Of a stretch of DNA of 64,000 nt, positions 29,101 to 38,080 are shown in pieces. A model generated the notes under the pieces. The model did not search any database. It was not told the origin of the DNA and saw nothing but the letters and a program-made list of their open reading frames with translations. This DNA is from Sphingomonas sp. Leaf20 (GTDB lineage Bacteria; Pseudomonadota; Alphaproteobacteria; Sphingomonadales; Sphingomonadaceae). How positions within the stretch are numbered: the first letter of the stretch is position 1; each line of letters starts with the position of its first letter. Where the stretch lies: NCBI RefSeq assembly GCF_001421535.1, contig NZ_LMKN01000001.1, positions 1 through 64,000 on the forward strand. The letters run 5' to 3'. The position numbers and the translations under genes were made by a program.

Positions 29101-29375
29101 AACCGCGTCAGGCGCGACCAGGCGGGGCGGTTGGTCGGGTACAGCAGCAACTGCCGGCCGCAGGACAGATTGACGCGCGTACCGGCGATCGAGCGAACGC
29201 CCGTCGCCTTCTGCGCTTCCCAAGCGCGCACCACACCCGCGACGGTGCCGATGTCGCTGACCCCGATCGAGGGATAGCCAAGCAGCGCCGCTGCCGCGAA
29301 CAGCTCCTCGGGGCTCGACGCGCCGCGTAGCAGCGAGAAGTGCGTGAGGACCTGGAGTTCGACATAGTCCGTCAT
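26112..29375 (-). CDS. dnaE2: Error-prone DNA polymerase DnaE2
   Basis: A 1087-residue C-family polymerase. The start is the ATG at 29375, overlapping the imuB stop; the longer frame upstream is read from imuB DNA. An N-terminal PHP domain begins [21 protein letters not shown]. The palm shows the catalytic aspartates in [16 protein letters not shown]. Fingers and a tandem HhH region follow, with an OB-fold near the C-terminus ([21 protein letters not shown]). It is shorter than replicative DnaE, as usual for DnaE2. With ImuA and ImuB it performs SOS-induced translesion synthesis and mutagenesis in bacteria lacking UmuDC. It is the third gene of the operon. Confidence 0.95.
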   Translation of the reverse strand: MTDYVELQVLTHFSLLRGASSPEELFAAAALLGYPSIGVSDIGTVAGVVRAWEAQKATGVRSIAGTRVNLSCGRQLLLYPTNRPAWSRLTRLLTLGKKRAGKGGCLLHWHDLEPWSEGMIAILLPHEADEENLAALADLKTVYGRRGYMALFQRRRPDDAVRIDALARQAGGAGVRAVVTGDVLYHAPEARLLQDVVTAVREKCTVDELGYRREVNADRALKSADEMVRRFKAYPDALRASVDIARLCTFDLGELAYQYPHERLIDGLTAQEALQKLAEDAVDTMFNGTVPAAYTEQIAHEMRLIGELGYAPYFLTVYAIVREARRRGILCQGRGSAANSCVCFVLGVTSIDPIKHELLFERFVSGERREPPDIDVDFEHERREEIIQWIYETYGRNHSALTAVVTRYRARGAVRDVGKALGLPEDLTSSLAGQVWGWSAEGVGEKQVNELNLDIGDRRLRLTLELARKLIGVPRHMSQHPGGFVLTHDRLDDLVPIEPAAMEDRQIIEWDKDDIDALKFMKVDVLGLGMLGCMNRAFNMLEADKGLRVGLADLQDDDPDVYAMISKADTLGTFQIESRAQMSMLPRMKPRRFYDLVIQVAIVRPGPIQGDMVHPYLRRREGLEKPEYPRPELRAVLEKTLGVPLFQEQAMKVAIVGAGFTPAEADQLRRAMATFKFTGGVSHFSEKLIGGMVERGYPREFAERTFRQLEGFGSYGFPESHAASFAKISYASSWMKHHHPDVFCASLMNAQPMGFYAPAQIVRDAREHGVVVRPPCVNASRWDCTLEPYGGRYFAVRLGLRQIRGLSNADGAKIVGARELAAFESVEDVWRRSGVQRAAIEKLADGDAFHSFGADRRQGLWKVRGLSEAPLPLFAAADRADQAISAEGIEPDVELRPLTDGREVIEDYRALQLSLRAHPLTFVRDELARRGVTKCADLATIRDGRHVEVAGIILVRQKPGSAKGVLFITIEDETGIANGILWPDRFERQRRTVMSASMIGMKGRVQKEGEVIHVICDRIIDHGDLLHRVGEMSFPHRTGRGDGAKHAGSPDRGDKGWSPNPRNSYWPPHADGMDPEAVMKFKSHDFH

Positions 29376-31162
29376 GCGAACACGCCGTGCATCCACCAGC
29401 TCAGATCGCCGGTGTCCTCGACGAACCCGTCGCCACGTCGGAACACCCAGTAGCGACCGCCCGTGTCGTCCTCGACCCGGTAATAGTCGCGGACCGCCCA
29501 AACTTCCGCGTCACGGCGCCACCACTCACCGTGGATCCGCTCGGGGCCGTCGCCGGCCACCACCTTGTGCGGACGGCCACGCCATTCGAACCGTCGGGGT
29601 GGCTGATCGGGCATGAGCGCTATGACACCCCACAGCGGTTCGGGCCTGGCCAACAGGCGCGTCGGTCGTCGCCATTTCGGCCAGCCCGCGGGCGCCACCA
29701 CCGGGTCGGCACGCATGACGGCGCGCTCGGGCACGTGGCTTTCAACAGGGGCAATCCGGAACACGGCGTCAGCGCCGATGCGGCCGGCAACGACGTCGAC
29801 GAGACGGGCCGGATCACGCACGAGTACCTCACCGGCGAGAACCGCGCCAAGATCGACCGCGTCGAGCGGCTCTGTGTGCGGTGCCGCCAGATAGAATTGC
29901 TCGAGCCCCAGGCCCGGATTGATCCGCTCGATCCTGAGCTTCATGAGCCGCAACAGGTGCGAGACCTCGCGCGTTGGGCGTGAGGTGCCGACGGCCACGA
30001 CCTGCTCGGTGCCATCGACGCGTAGGCCACCGAGCCGCAGCGATCGTACGCCGAGCCCTTTCGCGCGCAGCAGTTCGGCCATGTCGCCGAGGAGATCCTC
30101 CATGACCTGCGCGATCGCGTCTGCGGTGACGATCGGTTCGAGCAATCGGCGCTCGACGACCGGCATGACCTCGTCTGTGCGCGGCGTGATGGGTTCGGCG
30201 ACCGCGCCAAGGGCCTGATCGAGCCGCGTGATGGCAGCCAGCCCAAGCCGGCGTGCCAAAGGCCCTCGCGCAACAGGCAGGAGATCGGCGACGCGTTCGA
30301 AGCCGAACTTGCGGGCGGCGACAAGCGCCGTGCCTGCTAGGCGCAAGGCCGCGACCGGTAGGCCGCTGAGCGCTTCGACCGTCCGCCCTGTGGGCACGAT
30401 CGCGATGTCGGCAGGCCCGAACCGGGCAATAGCGTGTGCCGCGCCCGGTGTGTCTGCAACCGCCACGCGCGCGGTGAACCCGGCACGATGGCAAAACGCG
30501 CGCAGACGCCGGCAGAACCGTTCTTCCCCGCCATGGAGATGCGCGCAGCCGGTCAGGTCGAGCCACAGCCCGTCGGGCGGTGTGGCTGCGGCGATCGGCG
30601 ACCAGCGGCGCACCGCGCGTAGCGCGAGCTGATCCAGCATCGCGGCATCCGCCTCCGTCTCGGACGGTCGGATGTCGAGATCGGACACCAGCGCACGCGC
30701 ATGGGTCGCGGCCATCCCGATCGTGATCCCTAACGCGGCAGCGCCATCGCAGGCGGCCACCACCTCTTCGCGCCGGCCGACCTTGCCCACCAGTGCGAGC
30801 GGTGCCCTGTGAAACGCGGCAACGGTCGCCGCGACCCTGTCGTGACTGTCGGCTTGCGCTGGTCCGTGAAACGGATGGTTCGCCGCCTCCGATCGACGGC
30901 CAAGTTCACGCATGGGTGGTTTCGCATGCGCGGGCAGCGCGGCGATCTCACCTTCCACATCCTGCCTGGTCGGCATGTTGGCACGAGCCCAGCGCGCGCC
31001 CGGCCGCCATCCGCCGCCCCGCGGTACCGAACACGCACCGGGATCGTCGTCGACGGGAAGCTGAAGGGCTGGCCGCTCAGGCAGCCGCGTAGCGTGCCGG
31101 TCCAGCCGTCTCAGCCGCTCGATGGCCAAGTGCGGCAGGAACAGCGAGACAACCCGTCTCAT
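29372..31162 (-). CDS. imuB: ImuB, Y-family polymerase-like translesion factor
   Basis: A 596-residue Y-family homologue. The N-terminus [19 protein letters not shown], the palm segments ([30 protein letters not shown]) and a little-finger region are visible. In this family the polymerase active-site acidic residues are not conserved, and ImuB acts as a hub that recruits DnaE2 and ImuA to the beta clamp. A long Arg/Pro-rich insertion at about 40-115 is unusual and probably disordered. The gene overlaps imuA by 86 bases and dnaE2 by four, which suggests tight translational coupling. Confidence 0.93.
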   Translation of the reverse strand: MRRVVSLFLPHLAIERLRRLDRHATRLPERPALQLPVDDDPGACSVPRGGGWRPGARWARANMPTRQDVEGEIAALPAHAKPPMRELGRRSEAANHPFHGPAQADSHDRVAATVAAFHRAPLALVGKVGRREEVVAACDGAAALGITIGMAATHARALVSDLDIRPSETEADAAMLDQLALRAVRRWSPIAAATPPDGLWLDLTGCAHLHGGEERFCRRLRAFCHRAGFTARVAVADTPGAAHAIARFGPADIAIVPTGRTVEALSGLPVAALRLAGTALVAARKFGFERVADLLPVARGPLARRLGLAAITRLDQALGAVAEPITPRTDEVMPVVERRLLEPIVTADAIAQVMEDLLGDMAELLRAKGLGVRSLRLGGLRVDGTEQVVAVGTSRPTREVSHLLRLMKLRIERINPGLGLEQFYLAAPHTEPLDAVDLGAVLAGEVLVRDPARLVDVVAGRIGADAVFRIAPVESHVPERAVMRADPVVAPAGWPKWRRPTRLLARPEPLWGVIALMPDQPPRRFEWRGRPHKVVAGDGPERIHGEWWRRDAEVWAVRDYYRVEDDTGGRYWVFRRGDGFVEDTGDLSWWMHGVFA

Positions 31163-31838
31163 CGCAGCCCTCCAAAATCATCGAAAATGCTTCGCCGCCA
31201 CGCTGCCGTGCGACCTCGACCTGCCACCGCGATCGGCCGACGCCTGCAACACCCAGGCGTTCGGACGACGCACTGGCGATCCGCCAGCGCGTCCAGGCCG
31301 CGGACGGCTCGACGAGCGGATCCTGGTCGCGATAACGTCTGCGTCGCAGGATGAGTACGGGAATGTCGGCATCAGCCGCCACGAGTTGCAGGCGCCGGGT
31401 CGCGACCATCGACATCCGGCTTACCTCGGCGATCACCGCTGACGGCGTTCCATCGCGCACCGCGTCTTCGACGACGGCCAGCAAGGCCGCATCGTCACGA
31501 GGTTGTGCATGGATCAAGTCGGCAGACGACAGCCCTGCCTGCTCAAGGCCGGGTGCGTAGAGATCGTTGCGACAGCTCACCCACAGCACCGGTCCACCAG
31601 TATGAGCAGCCTCTCGCGCAGCGATGCCTGCCAGGAACAGCGTTGCCGCGGCATCATCGACCATCGAACAGCTTTGTGCGGCGACCTCGTGCAGTGCTCC
31701 TGCGCGAAGGCCCCTGCTTGCGAGGCGATCGTCGAGCGCGGGGATACCGAACGGCATGATGCGGTGATCCACCGCTGGCGTCGCGATTGTCCGCAGATGG
31801 GCGATGGTCGTCGGCAGGGACTCGAGGGCGGAAATCAT
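31077..31838 (-). CDS. imuA: ImuA, RecA/SulA-like partner of the DnaE2 mutasome
   Basis: A 253-residue protein of the ImuA family. It contains a degenerate RecA-like core (PFGIPALDDRLASRGLRAGALHEV, GGPVLWVSCRNDLYAPGL, LIHAQPRDDAALLAVVEDAVRDG), typical of the first gene in imuA-imuB-dnaE2 cassettes. It lacks a canonical Walker A, as usual for the family. A LexA box lies 19 bases before the start, so the operon should be SOS-induced. It is carried on the same side of the transposon end as tniABQ but on the opposite strand. Confidence 0.92.
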   Translation of the reverse strand: MISALESLPTTIAHLRTIATPAVDHRIMPFGIPALDDRLASRGLRAGALHEVAAQSCSMVDDAAATLFLAGIAAREAAHTGGPVLWVSCRNDLYAPGLEQAGLSSADLIHAQPRDDAALLAVVEDAVRDGTPSAVIAEVSRMSMVATRRLQLVAADADIPVLILRRRRYRDQDPLVEPSAAWTRWRIASASSERLGVAGVGRSRWQVEVARQRGGEAFSMILEGCDETGCLAVPAALGHRAAETAGPARYAAA

Positions 31839-31856
31839 AAGGTCTAGACTCTAGCT

Positions 31857-31871
31857 GTTCCCCTTATGTTC
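31857..31871. promoter_or_regulatory. LexA (SOS) box of the imuA operon
   Basis: GTTC-CCCTTAT-GTTC fits exactly the alphaproteobacterial LexA operator GTTC-N7-GTTC (GAAC-N7-GAAC on the transcribed minus strand). It sits 19 bases upstream of the imuA start, where a repressor would overlap the promoter. Position, sequence and the downstream mutasome genes agree, so LexA control is very likely. Confidence 0.9.
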
Positions 31872-32296
31872 CGTTACCAGAGCCGTTTGGTCAAGCGGCA
31901 GACTCGAGACTCATGTGGATAAGGTTCCGACCAGGAATGCTGCGAACCGCGTTTGCCTATGCGTCGCGGAGCCGGGCTACGGCACGTGTGCGTATGCGAA
32001 CGACTGTCGTCAGGCATGCGGATCGGCGTGCCGGATCCAGTCCGTTTCCCGCGCTATCGAACCTTCGTCAGCCGTGCCTTATCGCCGAGCTAGCCAAGGG
32101 ACGAGTTTGGCTCCGACATCCCGCCAAGTGCATGAAATGCAATCCGGATTAGCCTGTTTTGCATTCGCCATTGCCCGGCCTGCCGGATACCAAGGTGACG
32201 CCTTTCAGGCATCCTCTCCTAAAAACTTCCCGGGTCGCTTTTGGCGGCCCTTTTTTTGCCCGGACGCAGCCGGCACAGCGTTTCCGGTGCTCCGAG
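31872..32296. other. Intergenic stretch between imuA and an HNH gene
   Basis: About 425 bases with no convincing protein gene; the short open frames are Arg-rich and lack ribosome sites. A good plus-strand terminator lies inside it (32232-32257), although no plus-strand gene precedes it. That leaves room for a short RNA or for the relic of a lost gene between about 31900 and 32230. Confidence 0.5.
32232..32257 (+). terminator. Rho-independent terminator
   Basis: Stem GGGTCGC (32232-32238) pairs with GCGGCCC (32244-32250), with one G-U pair that forms only on the plus strand, around a TTTTG loop. A run of seven T follows at 32251-32257. This is the most canonical terminator in the window, yet it has no obvious plus-strand gene ahead of it. 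Confidence 0.75.
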
Positions 32297-32797
32297 CTAC
32301 CGGACGTTCGCGTATAGCGATCGGCTGTCATCGAGCATGCTGATGGGTGTCGGGGTGATCCAGTCCGCCCCCCGCATCGGATATGGGCCGTAGAACAGAT
32401 CGCCGAGCGCACGCCGGTAATGTGCGTTCATCCAACGTCGACGACGATGTTCAGGGCCATCGTAAATCATGTGGCAGCGCTGGCAAAGCGCTGCCAGCTG
32501 GTTAAGCGCGCTGTCACTGGGGTCATGATTGAGATGCGCGCAGGCCAGTACCACCGGTGTCCATTTGCCTGAATCGAGGATGTTCTCGGTCGGTCGGCGA
32601 ACACGTCTGCCGTCGCCATTACGCCAATACGACCGGCCTTTGTCCCACCAGCGTCCGTCGCCCATGTGGAAGACCCGTTGCCCGTGTGGGCGCCCGCAAT
32701 GTTCGCAGCGTCCGCCTGCCCGCACGAAGCGGACCAGATGCGATAGCTGGGGCCAATCAATCGGATACAGGAAGACATGTTCGGGGCGGATCGGCAT
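32297..32797 (-). CDS. HNH endonuclease-type protein
   Basis: A 166-residue protein with a zinc-bound HNH motif. CEHCGRPHG supplies the first Cys pair, VVLACAHLNHDPSD the central His-Asn-His region, and LAALCQRCHMIYDG the second Cys pair and last His. Family members are nicking or double-strand nucleases in phages, mobile elements and restriction systems. It lies at the edge of the defence cluster, divergent from the ABC-3C operon with 280 bases between. It could be a stand-alone restriction-like nuclease or a remnant of a mobile element. Confidence 0.78.
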   Translation of the reverse strand: MPIRPEHVFLYPIDWPQLSHLVRFVRAGGRCEHCGRPHGQRVFHMGDGRWWDKGRSYWRNGDGRRVRRPTENILDSGKWTPVVLACAHLNHDPSDSALNQLAALCQRCHMIYDGPEHRRRRWMNAHYRRALGDLFYGPYPMRGADWITPTPISMLDDSRSLYANVR

Positions 32798-33077
32798 CGG
32801 TGCCGTCCACCAACATTATCGCTACCCGTATGTCTAGCGACGTTCTGACGCTTTGGTGTTCTTGCTATGTCCTACAGGCAAACATTCGTGCATTCGACCG
32901 TCAGCTGAGTCGAAACGGATCGAATGCGATGGGCTATTCAGGACCACGCTGGCCGGAAGGGTTGAACGACGAGGAAGCCCTGCCCACGCAAATGAGCCAT
33001 GGCCTGTCGAAAAGGCAAACGATCCTTGCCATTTCTGGACAGGAAGTGGATGAAACGATCATATTCAAGGGGGGTTG

Positions 33078-34262
33078 ATGACTGAGTTCTCGTTCGAATG
33101 CTTATCCGACGGGAGTGGATCGTTCGACGTCATCTTCATCCATGGACTGGGCGGGGATCCCCGCGCGACTTGGACCGTAGGTTCGGCAATCGAATGCTGG
33201 CCCGACTGGTTGCAAACAGATCTCACGCAGGCAAACGTTTACCTGCTCGGTTACCCTACCGACATCATCTCTACGTGGCTTGCAGGCGAAATGTCGCTCT
33301 ATGAACGGGCTAAGGCCGTACTGGACCATTTGGCCGCGCGCGGCTTGGGCAAGAGACCGATGGCAATCATTGCTCACAGCTTGGGTGGGCTGCTCGGGAA
33401 GCAACTTATCCGAGCGGGTCATGATGCTCCAGACGAAGATTGGAAGGCGATTTCCACAAGTTGTAAGCTTATCATGTTCCTCGGGACGCCTCACTCGGGC
33501 TCGAGCGTTGCGTCAGCCATAGGCTTCGTTGCCCCCAAGCTATCGTCAAAAATGACGAAGTTGCTTCAGAGTGATAACGAGCACCTCGACGAGTTAAATG
33601 AGTGGTATCGCAACCGTGACGGGGTGAAAACCGTCGTCTATTATGAAAAGCTGCCGACCCGCGGCATCCAGATCGTAAGTCAGAAAAGCGCCGATCCCGG
33701 GGTCGCAGGCACAGTAGCAGTACCCGTAGATGCCGATCACCTGACGATTTGCAAGCCGGCCAGCCGCGATGCCACTATATATCTCAGCACTAAACGCCAT
33801 CTTGAAAAGCTTGCGGGGCAATGCGCGGCATTACTACCGCTGCATTCAGTTGATGCATCACCATATCAGTTTGCGCAGGATGACTACATTGCGCCCACGA
33901 GTGACCGCCGAACTCTTCAGCAAAAGTTGATAGATGCCGGCAAAGAGCATGAATATCCCCTCGCCAACGACGCACAAAACAGGTTTGCGCAAAACTACAT
34001 GCGCTTTGGCCTCCATACTTCGGCTCGCAGGTTAAACGACATACTGCTTGCGGAAGTCAAACAGCGGTTCGAAACACACGTCTACCATGCTAAGATTTGC
34101 CAAGGCGAACCTGAAAAGGTTAGTACAGCCGCGCTGCAGAGTGAAGTCATTGATCCTATTGTAAATAAGTACGGCGCCGAATACGGTGCAACGCCGCTCA
34201 CTGTAATGCAGGCGATCTACTTCTTAGCGGAGCAATGCCACATCCGATGGGACGCTGCATGA
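33078..34262 (+). CDS. ABC-3C-type effector: alpha/beta-hydrolase with ABC-3C C-terminal domain
   Basis: A 394-residue protein. Residues about 15-250 form a SERAC1/PGAP1-like alpha/beta hydrolase: oxyanion segment FIHGLGGDPRATW, nucleophile elbow AHSLGG with Ser101, and a late His221 in VDADHLTIC. The C-terminal 140 residues match the domain that closes effectors of ABC-three-component systems, with ANDAQNRFAQNYMRFGL and the terminal QCHIRWD. The start at 33078 has an AAGGGGGG ribosome site. The stop overlaps the next gene by four bases. The predicted role is a lipase, esterase or peptidase released when the ATPase senses invasion; this follows from family context and is not proven here. Confidence 0.83.
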   Translation: MTEFSFECLSDGSGSFDVIFIHGLGGDPRATWTVGSAIECWPDWLQTDLTQANVYLLGYPTDIISTWLAGEMSLYERAKAVLDHLAARGLGKRPMAIIAHSLGGLLGKQLIRAGHDAPDEDWKAISTSCKLIMFLGTPHSGSSVASAIGFVAPKLSSKMTKLLQSDNEHLDELNEWYRNRDGVKTVVYYEKLPTRGIQIVSQKSADPGVAGTVAVPVDADHLTICKPASRDATIYLSTKRHLEKLAGQCAALLPLHSVDASPYQFAQDDYIAPTSDRRTLQQKLIDAGKEHEYPLANDAQNRFAQNYMRFGLHTSARRLNDILLAEVKQRFETHVYHAKICQGEPEKVSTAALQSEVIDPIVNKYGAEYGATPLTVMQAIYFLAEQCHIRWDAA

Positions 34263-34759
34263 TCGTACGTCAGTGGTACGCTCATCTCGATTCCTACGAC
34301 ACAATCCGCAGGATAATGGCACTGCTAAGCCGGTGGAGCAGACCTGCCCCAACGCTTGAGCGGCTCTTCATCTGTGACTTTTTTCTCGCTAGCCCGGCGC
34401 TCTTGCACGAGACGCACATGCCCGGACCTATTCGCGAGGCCTTCCGCTCGTTTCAGATTGCCCGTCCCGCAGCGGAATTTCTGAGCTATCCCGCCGCGCC
34501 TGTCCTGTTCGCGAAAATGGAGGGCGTACAGCGCGACGCTCTGCAAACGTTATTGGGCAAGGGGCTGCTTGATTTCGAACTATTTCGCCAGGGGCGCGTC
34601 GCTTTACAGCAAAGCTATAACGAGGAATCTGTTCTGCCGCACCTAACGGATCGCGAGAGTTTAGCTGCCGATTTCATAGCAGCATACTTCGCAACCATCG
34701 GGGAGAATGAACCTGGGGCGTTACGCAACTCAACCGGGCTACGTCGTGCAGGAGCATAG
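34259..34759 (+). CDS. ABC-3C-type middle component
   Basis: A 166-residue protein with an ATGA overlap to the effector gene. It has an all-helical and winged-helix-like look: WYAHLDSYDTIRRIMALLSRW, then PTLERLFICDFFLASPALL, and a conserved-looking end LAADFIAAYFATIGE. Small proteins at this position between effector and SMC-like ATPase are the middle components of ABC-three-component systems, which are thought to bridge the two. Its identity rests mainly on gene order, size and fold pattern. The next gene starts 53 bases inside it. Confidence 0.72.
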   Translation: MIVRQWYAHLDSYDTIRRIMALLSRWSRPAPTLERLFICDFFLASPALLHETHMPGPIREAFRSFQIARPAAEFLSYPAAPVLFAKMEGVQRDALQTLLGKGLLDFELFRQGRVALQQSYNEESVLPHLTDRESLAADFIAAYFATIGENEPGALRNSTGLRRAGA

Positions 34760-36959
34760 CGCTGTGAGCCTTCTGGCTTTGAAACGGCTCGTCGTCTTCG
34801 CAGGGACGAGGCGCGTGTACGATGAGAGATTTCATCCTGGTGTTAATATCATCCGCGGTCAAAATGGCTCCGGTAAATCGACCATTGCCGACTTCATTTT
34901 TTTCGTCCTCGGGGGAGAATTCGACCAGTGGAAGGAAAAGGCTAAGCTCTGCACGGAAGTCCGAGCGGAAATACTGACCCGGTCGGGAGTCATTACCCTC
35001 CGCCGGTTCGTGACTACACGCAAGGAGCCCATCGCCGTCTTCTTTGGCGCAATGGACAACGATGAGGCAGCTATTGCAGAGCGGTGGAGCCGGTTTCCAA
35101 TTCAACGGAGCGAGAAGCAGCTGAGCTTCTCGCAAGCACTGTTTCGTGCCGTCGGCATTCCCGATGCCCCAGGCAGTGAGGGATCGAATGTCACCGCCCA
35201 TCAAATCATGCGGCTGCTCTACTCGGACCAACGCACGCCAGCTCCGCGACTATTCCGTTTCGAGAGCTTCGATACTCGTGACATCCGAGTAGCGGTCGGT
35301 GATCTCATTTTGGGGGTCAACAGCTACGCCCTCTACGAAACTCAGATAGAGCTTCGATCGGCACGCAAAAAGTTAGATAGCGCAACAATTAGACTTGATG
35401 CATTTCGGACAAACCTGCCACCAAACTTTGGAAGTGTTCGGCTCGATCAGATTGATCAGGAACAGGCTGATCTAGAGGCTGAACAGTTACGGCATATTGG
35501 TGAGATTGAGGCCCTCGAGAGCATCGAGATGGTGGACGAAGACGACGAGTACGCTTCCGCCCGCAACCTAGCGCGGGACGCATTGCGACAGCGCCGGCGC
35601 CTCATGCGGCGTCTTGAGGAAGAGGTAGAACAGCTGGCCCTTGAGCTTGATGACCTCGATATCTTTGTCGACTATCTTGAAGAGACACTTCGAAAGATAG
35701 GCGCCACATCTCAGCTTGCGGGCTCGATCGGGAGTCTAGAGTTCAGCCATTGTCCGAATTGTCTCAAGATCTTAGAGGTCCCGGATGACAGCGATCACTG
35801 TATCGTTTGCACTAGGCCTTTTGATTCCGGAAAACAGGAAGCGCGATATCTAGAAATTCAGATTGATACATCTCTGCAATTGCGCGAGTCGCGTCAGCTC
35901 GTGACTGCGAAGTCTCAGAATGTCTCCTCAAAGAATAATGAGCTTCGGCGTCTCCGGTCGGATTTGCGGCGGGCGCGAAGCGAATTCGTCGGACAGTTCG
36001 AACTTGCCGGATCTCCAAGTCAGGCTCGTATCGCTCAGCTTCATAATCGCCTGGGTCAAATTGGCGAACTGATTAAGCAGTCGATAGGGCGGCGGGAGGT
36101 TGCGGAGCGGTTTACCCGACTTATTTCGGAGCGTGATCAGGCCGACGATGATTTCATGAAGTTGAATGCTCGTGCCGAAAGCTTATCCGCACAGGGCGAT
36201 GCTCGCCGACGCAGGGCGCTAGGACAAGTTAGCCAATCAGCGCGTGGTATATTGCATAGCGATCTTCCACGCCAAGCCGAGTTTCAAAAGGCCGAAATGG
36301 TATCGCTTGATTTTGGAGATGATGCAGTCTCTGTCGATGGTAGTATGAACTTTGCAGAAAGCAGCAACGTCGTTCTAAAGAACGCCGCTCTACTGGCTCT
36401 TGTCGGCGCGGCCTCTCGTGACCCAGAGTTTTGGCATCCGCGTTTTCTGCTGATGGATAACGTCGAGGACAAAGGTATGGAGCTAGCTCGAAGCCATCGC
36501 TTTCAGGAATTGATTGTAGCGGAAGCTAGGGCTGCGATTACGCCTATACAGATTATTCTGACTACATCGATGCCGAACCCGGCCCTGGAGCGGCCCGATC
36601 TCGTCGTTGGCCCAACATACTCTGAGGAGTTACCGACCCTCAACTTTTCAGGCGTGCCGCCCTGTAAGACACCCGATCTATTCGCACAGGAAATCCCGCT
36701 TCCGGACACGGATGACGGGCTGATCCGGCTTGTGGCCGCTGCGCTGGGGATCGATGAGGAGACCCTTGCCGATCACCCATTCCATGTCGAGGAATACGCG
36801 AGCGACGACGATTTAGTCTATTCGTGGCGATTGATATGGGAGGACAGCCCTCCGGTTGGGGTGGAGGTGTTTGGTGTACCCGGCCAGCAATGGAGCGAGA
36901 TCCTACCTCCAGACGACGGTTCGGATGCGGACATCGACGACAGTTTCCTGTACGAATGA
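34707..36959 (+). CDS. ABC-3C-type SMC/Rad50-like ATPase
   Basis: A 750-residue ATPase. Walker A is GQNGSGKST at 51-59. Two coiled-coil arms (about 210-335 and 375-500) flank a zinc-hook-like loop with CPNC (349-352) and CIVC (365-368). A signature-like region lies near 550-565 and Walker B is LLMDNVED at 581-588. An acidic C-terminal extension (about 665-750, ending DDGSDADIDDSFLYE) is unusual. The ATG at 34707 has a GGGGAG ribosome site. The protein probably detects foreign or damaged DNA and controls the hydrolase through the middle component. Confidence 0.85.
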   Translation: MNLGRYATQPGYVVQEHSAVSLLALKRLVVFAGTRRVYDERFHPGVNIIRGQNGSGKSTIADFIFFVLGGEFDQWKEKAKLCTEVRAEILTRSGVITLRRFVTTRKEPIAVFFGAMDNDEAAIAERWSRFPIQRSEKQLSFSQALFRAVGIPDAPGSEGSNVTAHQIMRLLYSDQRTPAPRLFRFESFDTRDIRVAVGDLILGVNSYALYETQIELRSARKKLDSATIRLDAFRTNLPPNFGSVRLDQIDQEQADLEAEQLRHIGEIEALESIEMVDEDDEYASARNLARDALRQRRRLMRRLEEEVEQLALELDDLDIFVDYLEETLRKIGATSQLAGSIGSLEFSHCPNCLKILEVPDDSDHCIVCTRPFDSGKQEARYLEIQIDTSLQLRESRQLVTAKSQNVSSKNNELRRLRSDLRRARSEFVGQFELAGSPSQARIAQLHNRLGQIGELIKQSIGRREVAERFTRLISERDQADDDFMKLNARAESLSAQGDARRRRALGQVSQSARGILHSDLPRQAEFQKAEMVSLDFGDDAVSVDGSMNFAESSNVVLKNAALLALVGAASRDPEFWHPRFLLMDNVEDKGMELARSHRFQELIVAEARAAITPIQIILTTSMPNPALERPDLVVGPTYSEELPTLNFSGVPPCKTPDLFAQEIPLPDTDDGLIRLVAAALGIDEETLADHPFHVEEYASDDDLVYSWRLIWEDSPPVGVEVFGVPGQQWSEILPPDDGSDADIDDSFLYE

Positions 36960-37058
36960 GGCGTCCTGTCCGACGCCCTATTCGACTGCGTGCAAATTCC
37001 TCGCTTCTAAAGCTTCGGCGGTTAGTGACGCCGGTTTGTGGGAAGACGAGGCCAAGGC

Positions 37059-37865
37059 ATGGTAAAAACGCCGCAGAAGGTTGATCGCGCTACGTTCATC
37101 GCGGGTCACCCGCTTTGCTGCTATTGCGCCGGGAGGCGGCCGACGACGGAGATCGATCACGCTCCCGCTCGGATCGTCTTCATCAAAAAACATGGCCCGG
37201 AAGGGTTCCTGTTCCCGTCATGCTCGGAGTGCAACCGTATCGCTGGGCTAAGCGAGCAGGTCATGGCGTTCTACATCCGCAGTTTCGACCGATCGGCTCG
37301 TGGCCTTGACGAAGCAGAATTCGAAAAATTAGTTTCTGGCCTAGTTAATAACGCGCCTGAGGCGGTGCCTCGGATGCCGCCCCGTCCATCCGCAGGCCTC
37401 GCCCTGTTCACGCACGGCATCTACGAAGCCGACCGCACGACGACGGCGCCGCCCGCGGCTAAGGCACACATTGAACTGTTCGGCCTTAAAGTGCTCTACG
37501 CCTTGTATTACAAGATAACTGCCCGCTTCGCTGGCTCGAGCAATCGGTATAATCTCAACTGGGCTCAGACCGGCACAGACGCCGCGCGCCAGATGCTAAC
37601 AACAGCTGACAAGTGGATTGACGAACATAAGGTTGGGCAGCGACGCAATGTTGATATGGGAAACCAGTTCAGCTTTCAGTATGGCTACCACGAGGCTCAT
37701 GGGTTTTTTGGCGTCCGGATGAGCTTTGCCGGGGCCTTCGTGATGTTTGGTGCAATCGGTCCGGCGCGCGAGATGGCCAAGCTGAAGAACCGGGATCCGC
37801 TTTGCCCTTCTATCTATGTGGTGGGGAAAATGATCAAGCGACAGTACCATCGCAAGAATGACTAA
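37059..37865 (+). CDS. HNH-type protein downstream of the ABC-3C operon
   Basis: A 268-residue protein. The N-terminal 70 residues carry an HNH zinc motif: HPLCCYCAGRRPTTEIDHAPARIVF and FPSCSECNRIAG, with Asp-His replacing the more usual central residues. The remaining 200 residues form an unrecognised helical domain (AHIELFGLKVLYALYYKITARF, FQYGYHEAHGFFGVRMSFAGAFVMFG). Start at the ATG at 37059 with an AAGG ribosome site. It follows the ATPase by 99 bases on the same strand and may be a further defence nuclease or an independent gene. Confidence 0.75.
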   Translation: MVKTPQKVDRATFIAGHPLCCYCAGRRPTTEIDHAPARIVFIKKHGPEGFLFPSCSECNRIAGLSEQVMAFYIRSFDRSARGLDEAEFEKLVSGLVNNAPEAVPRMPPRPSAGLALFTHGIYEADRTTTAPPAAKAHIELFGLKVLYALYYKITARFAGSSNRYNLNWAQTGTDAARQMLTTADKWIDEHKVGQRRNVDMGNQFSFQYGYHEAHGFFGVRMSFAGAFVMFGAIGPAREMAKLKNRDPLCPSIYVVGKMIKRQYHRKND

Positions 37866-38080
37866 CAGCCTCGTGACCATTACTTCGGCGAAATCACCCT
37901 CCGCCACCATCTCGTCGCCACTGCACTCCATCGTTTAGCGGGGAAGCAGCGCCGCTGCCAAGCGCAGTCACGCGGTCCGTCACGACCGTTGCCTCGAATG
38001 CGGCAAACAACGTTACACTCTTCAGCACCTTGTTCCCGAGCGGCGCGTCCGGGCATCGGACGTGGTATTCTGCTCGAACC

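Noticed and set aside
32557..33078. 173-codon plus-strand frame leading into the ABC-3C operon
   Set aside because: Mostly antisense to the HNH gene, with Arg/Cys-rich composition; only its last part lies in the promoter region.
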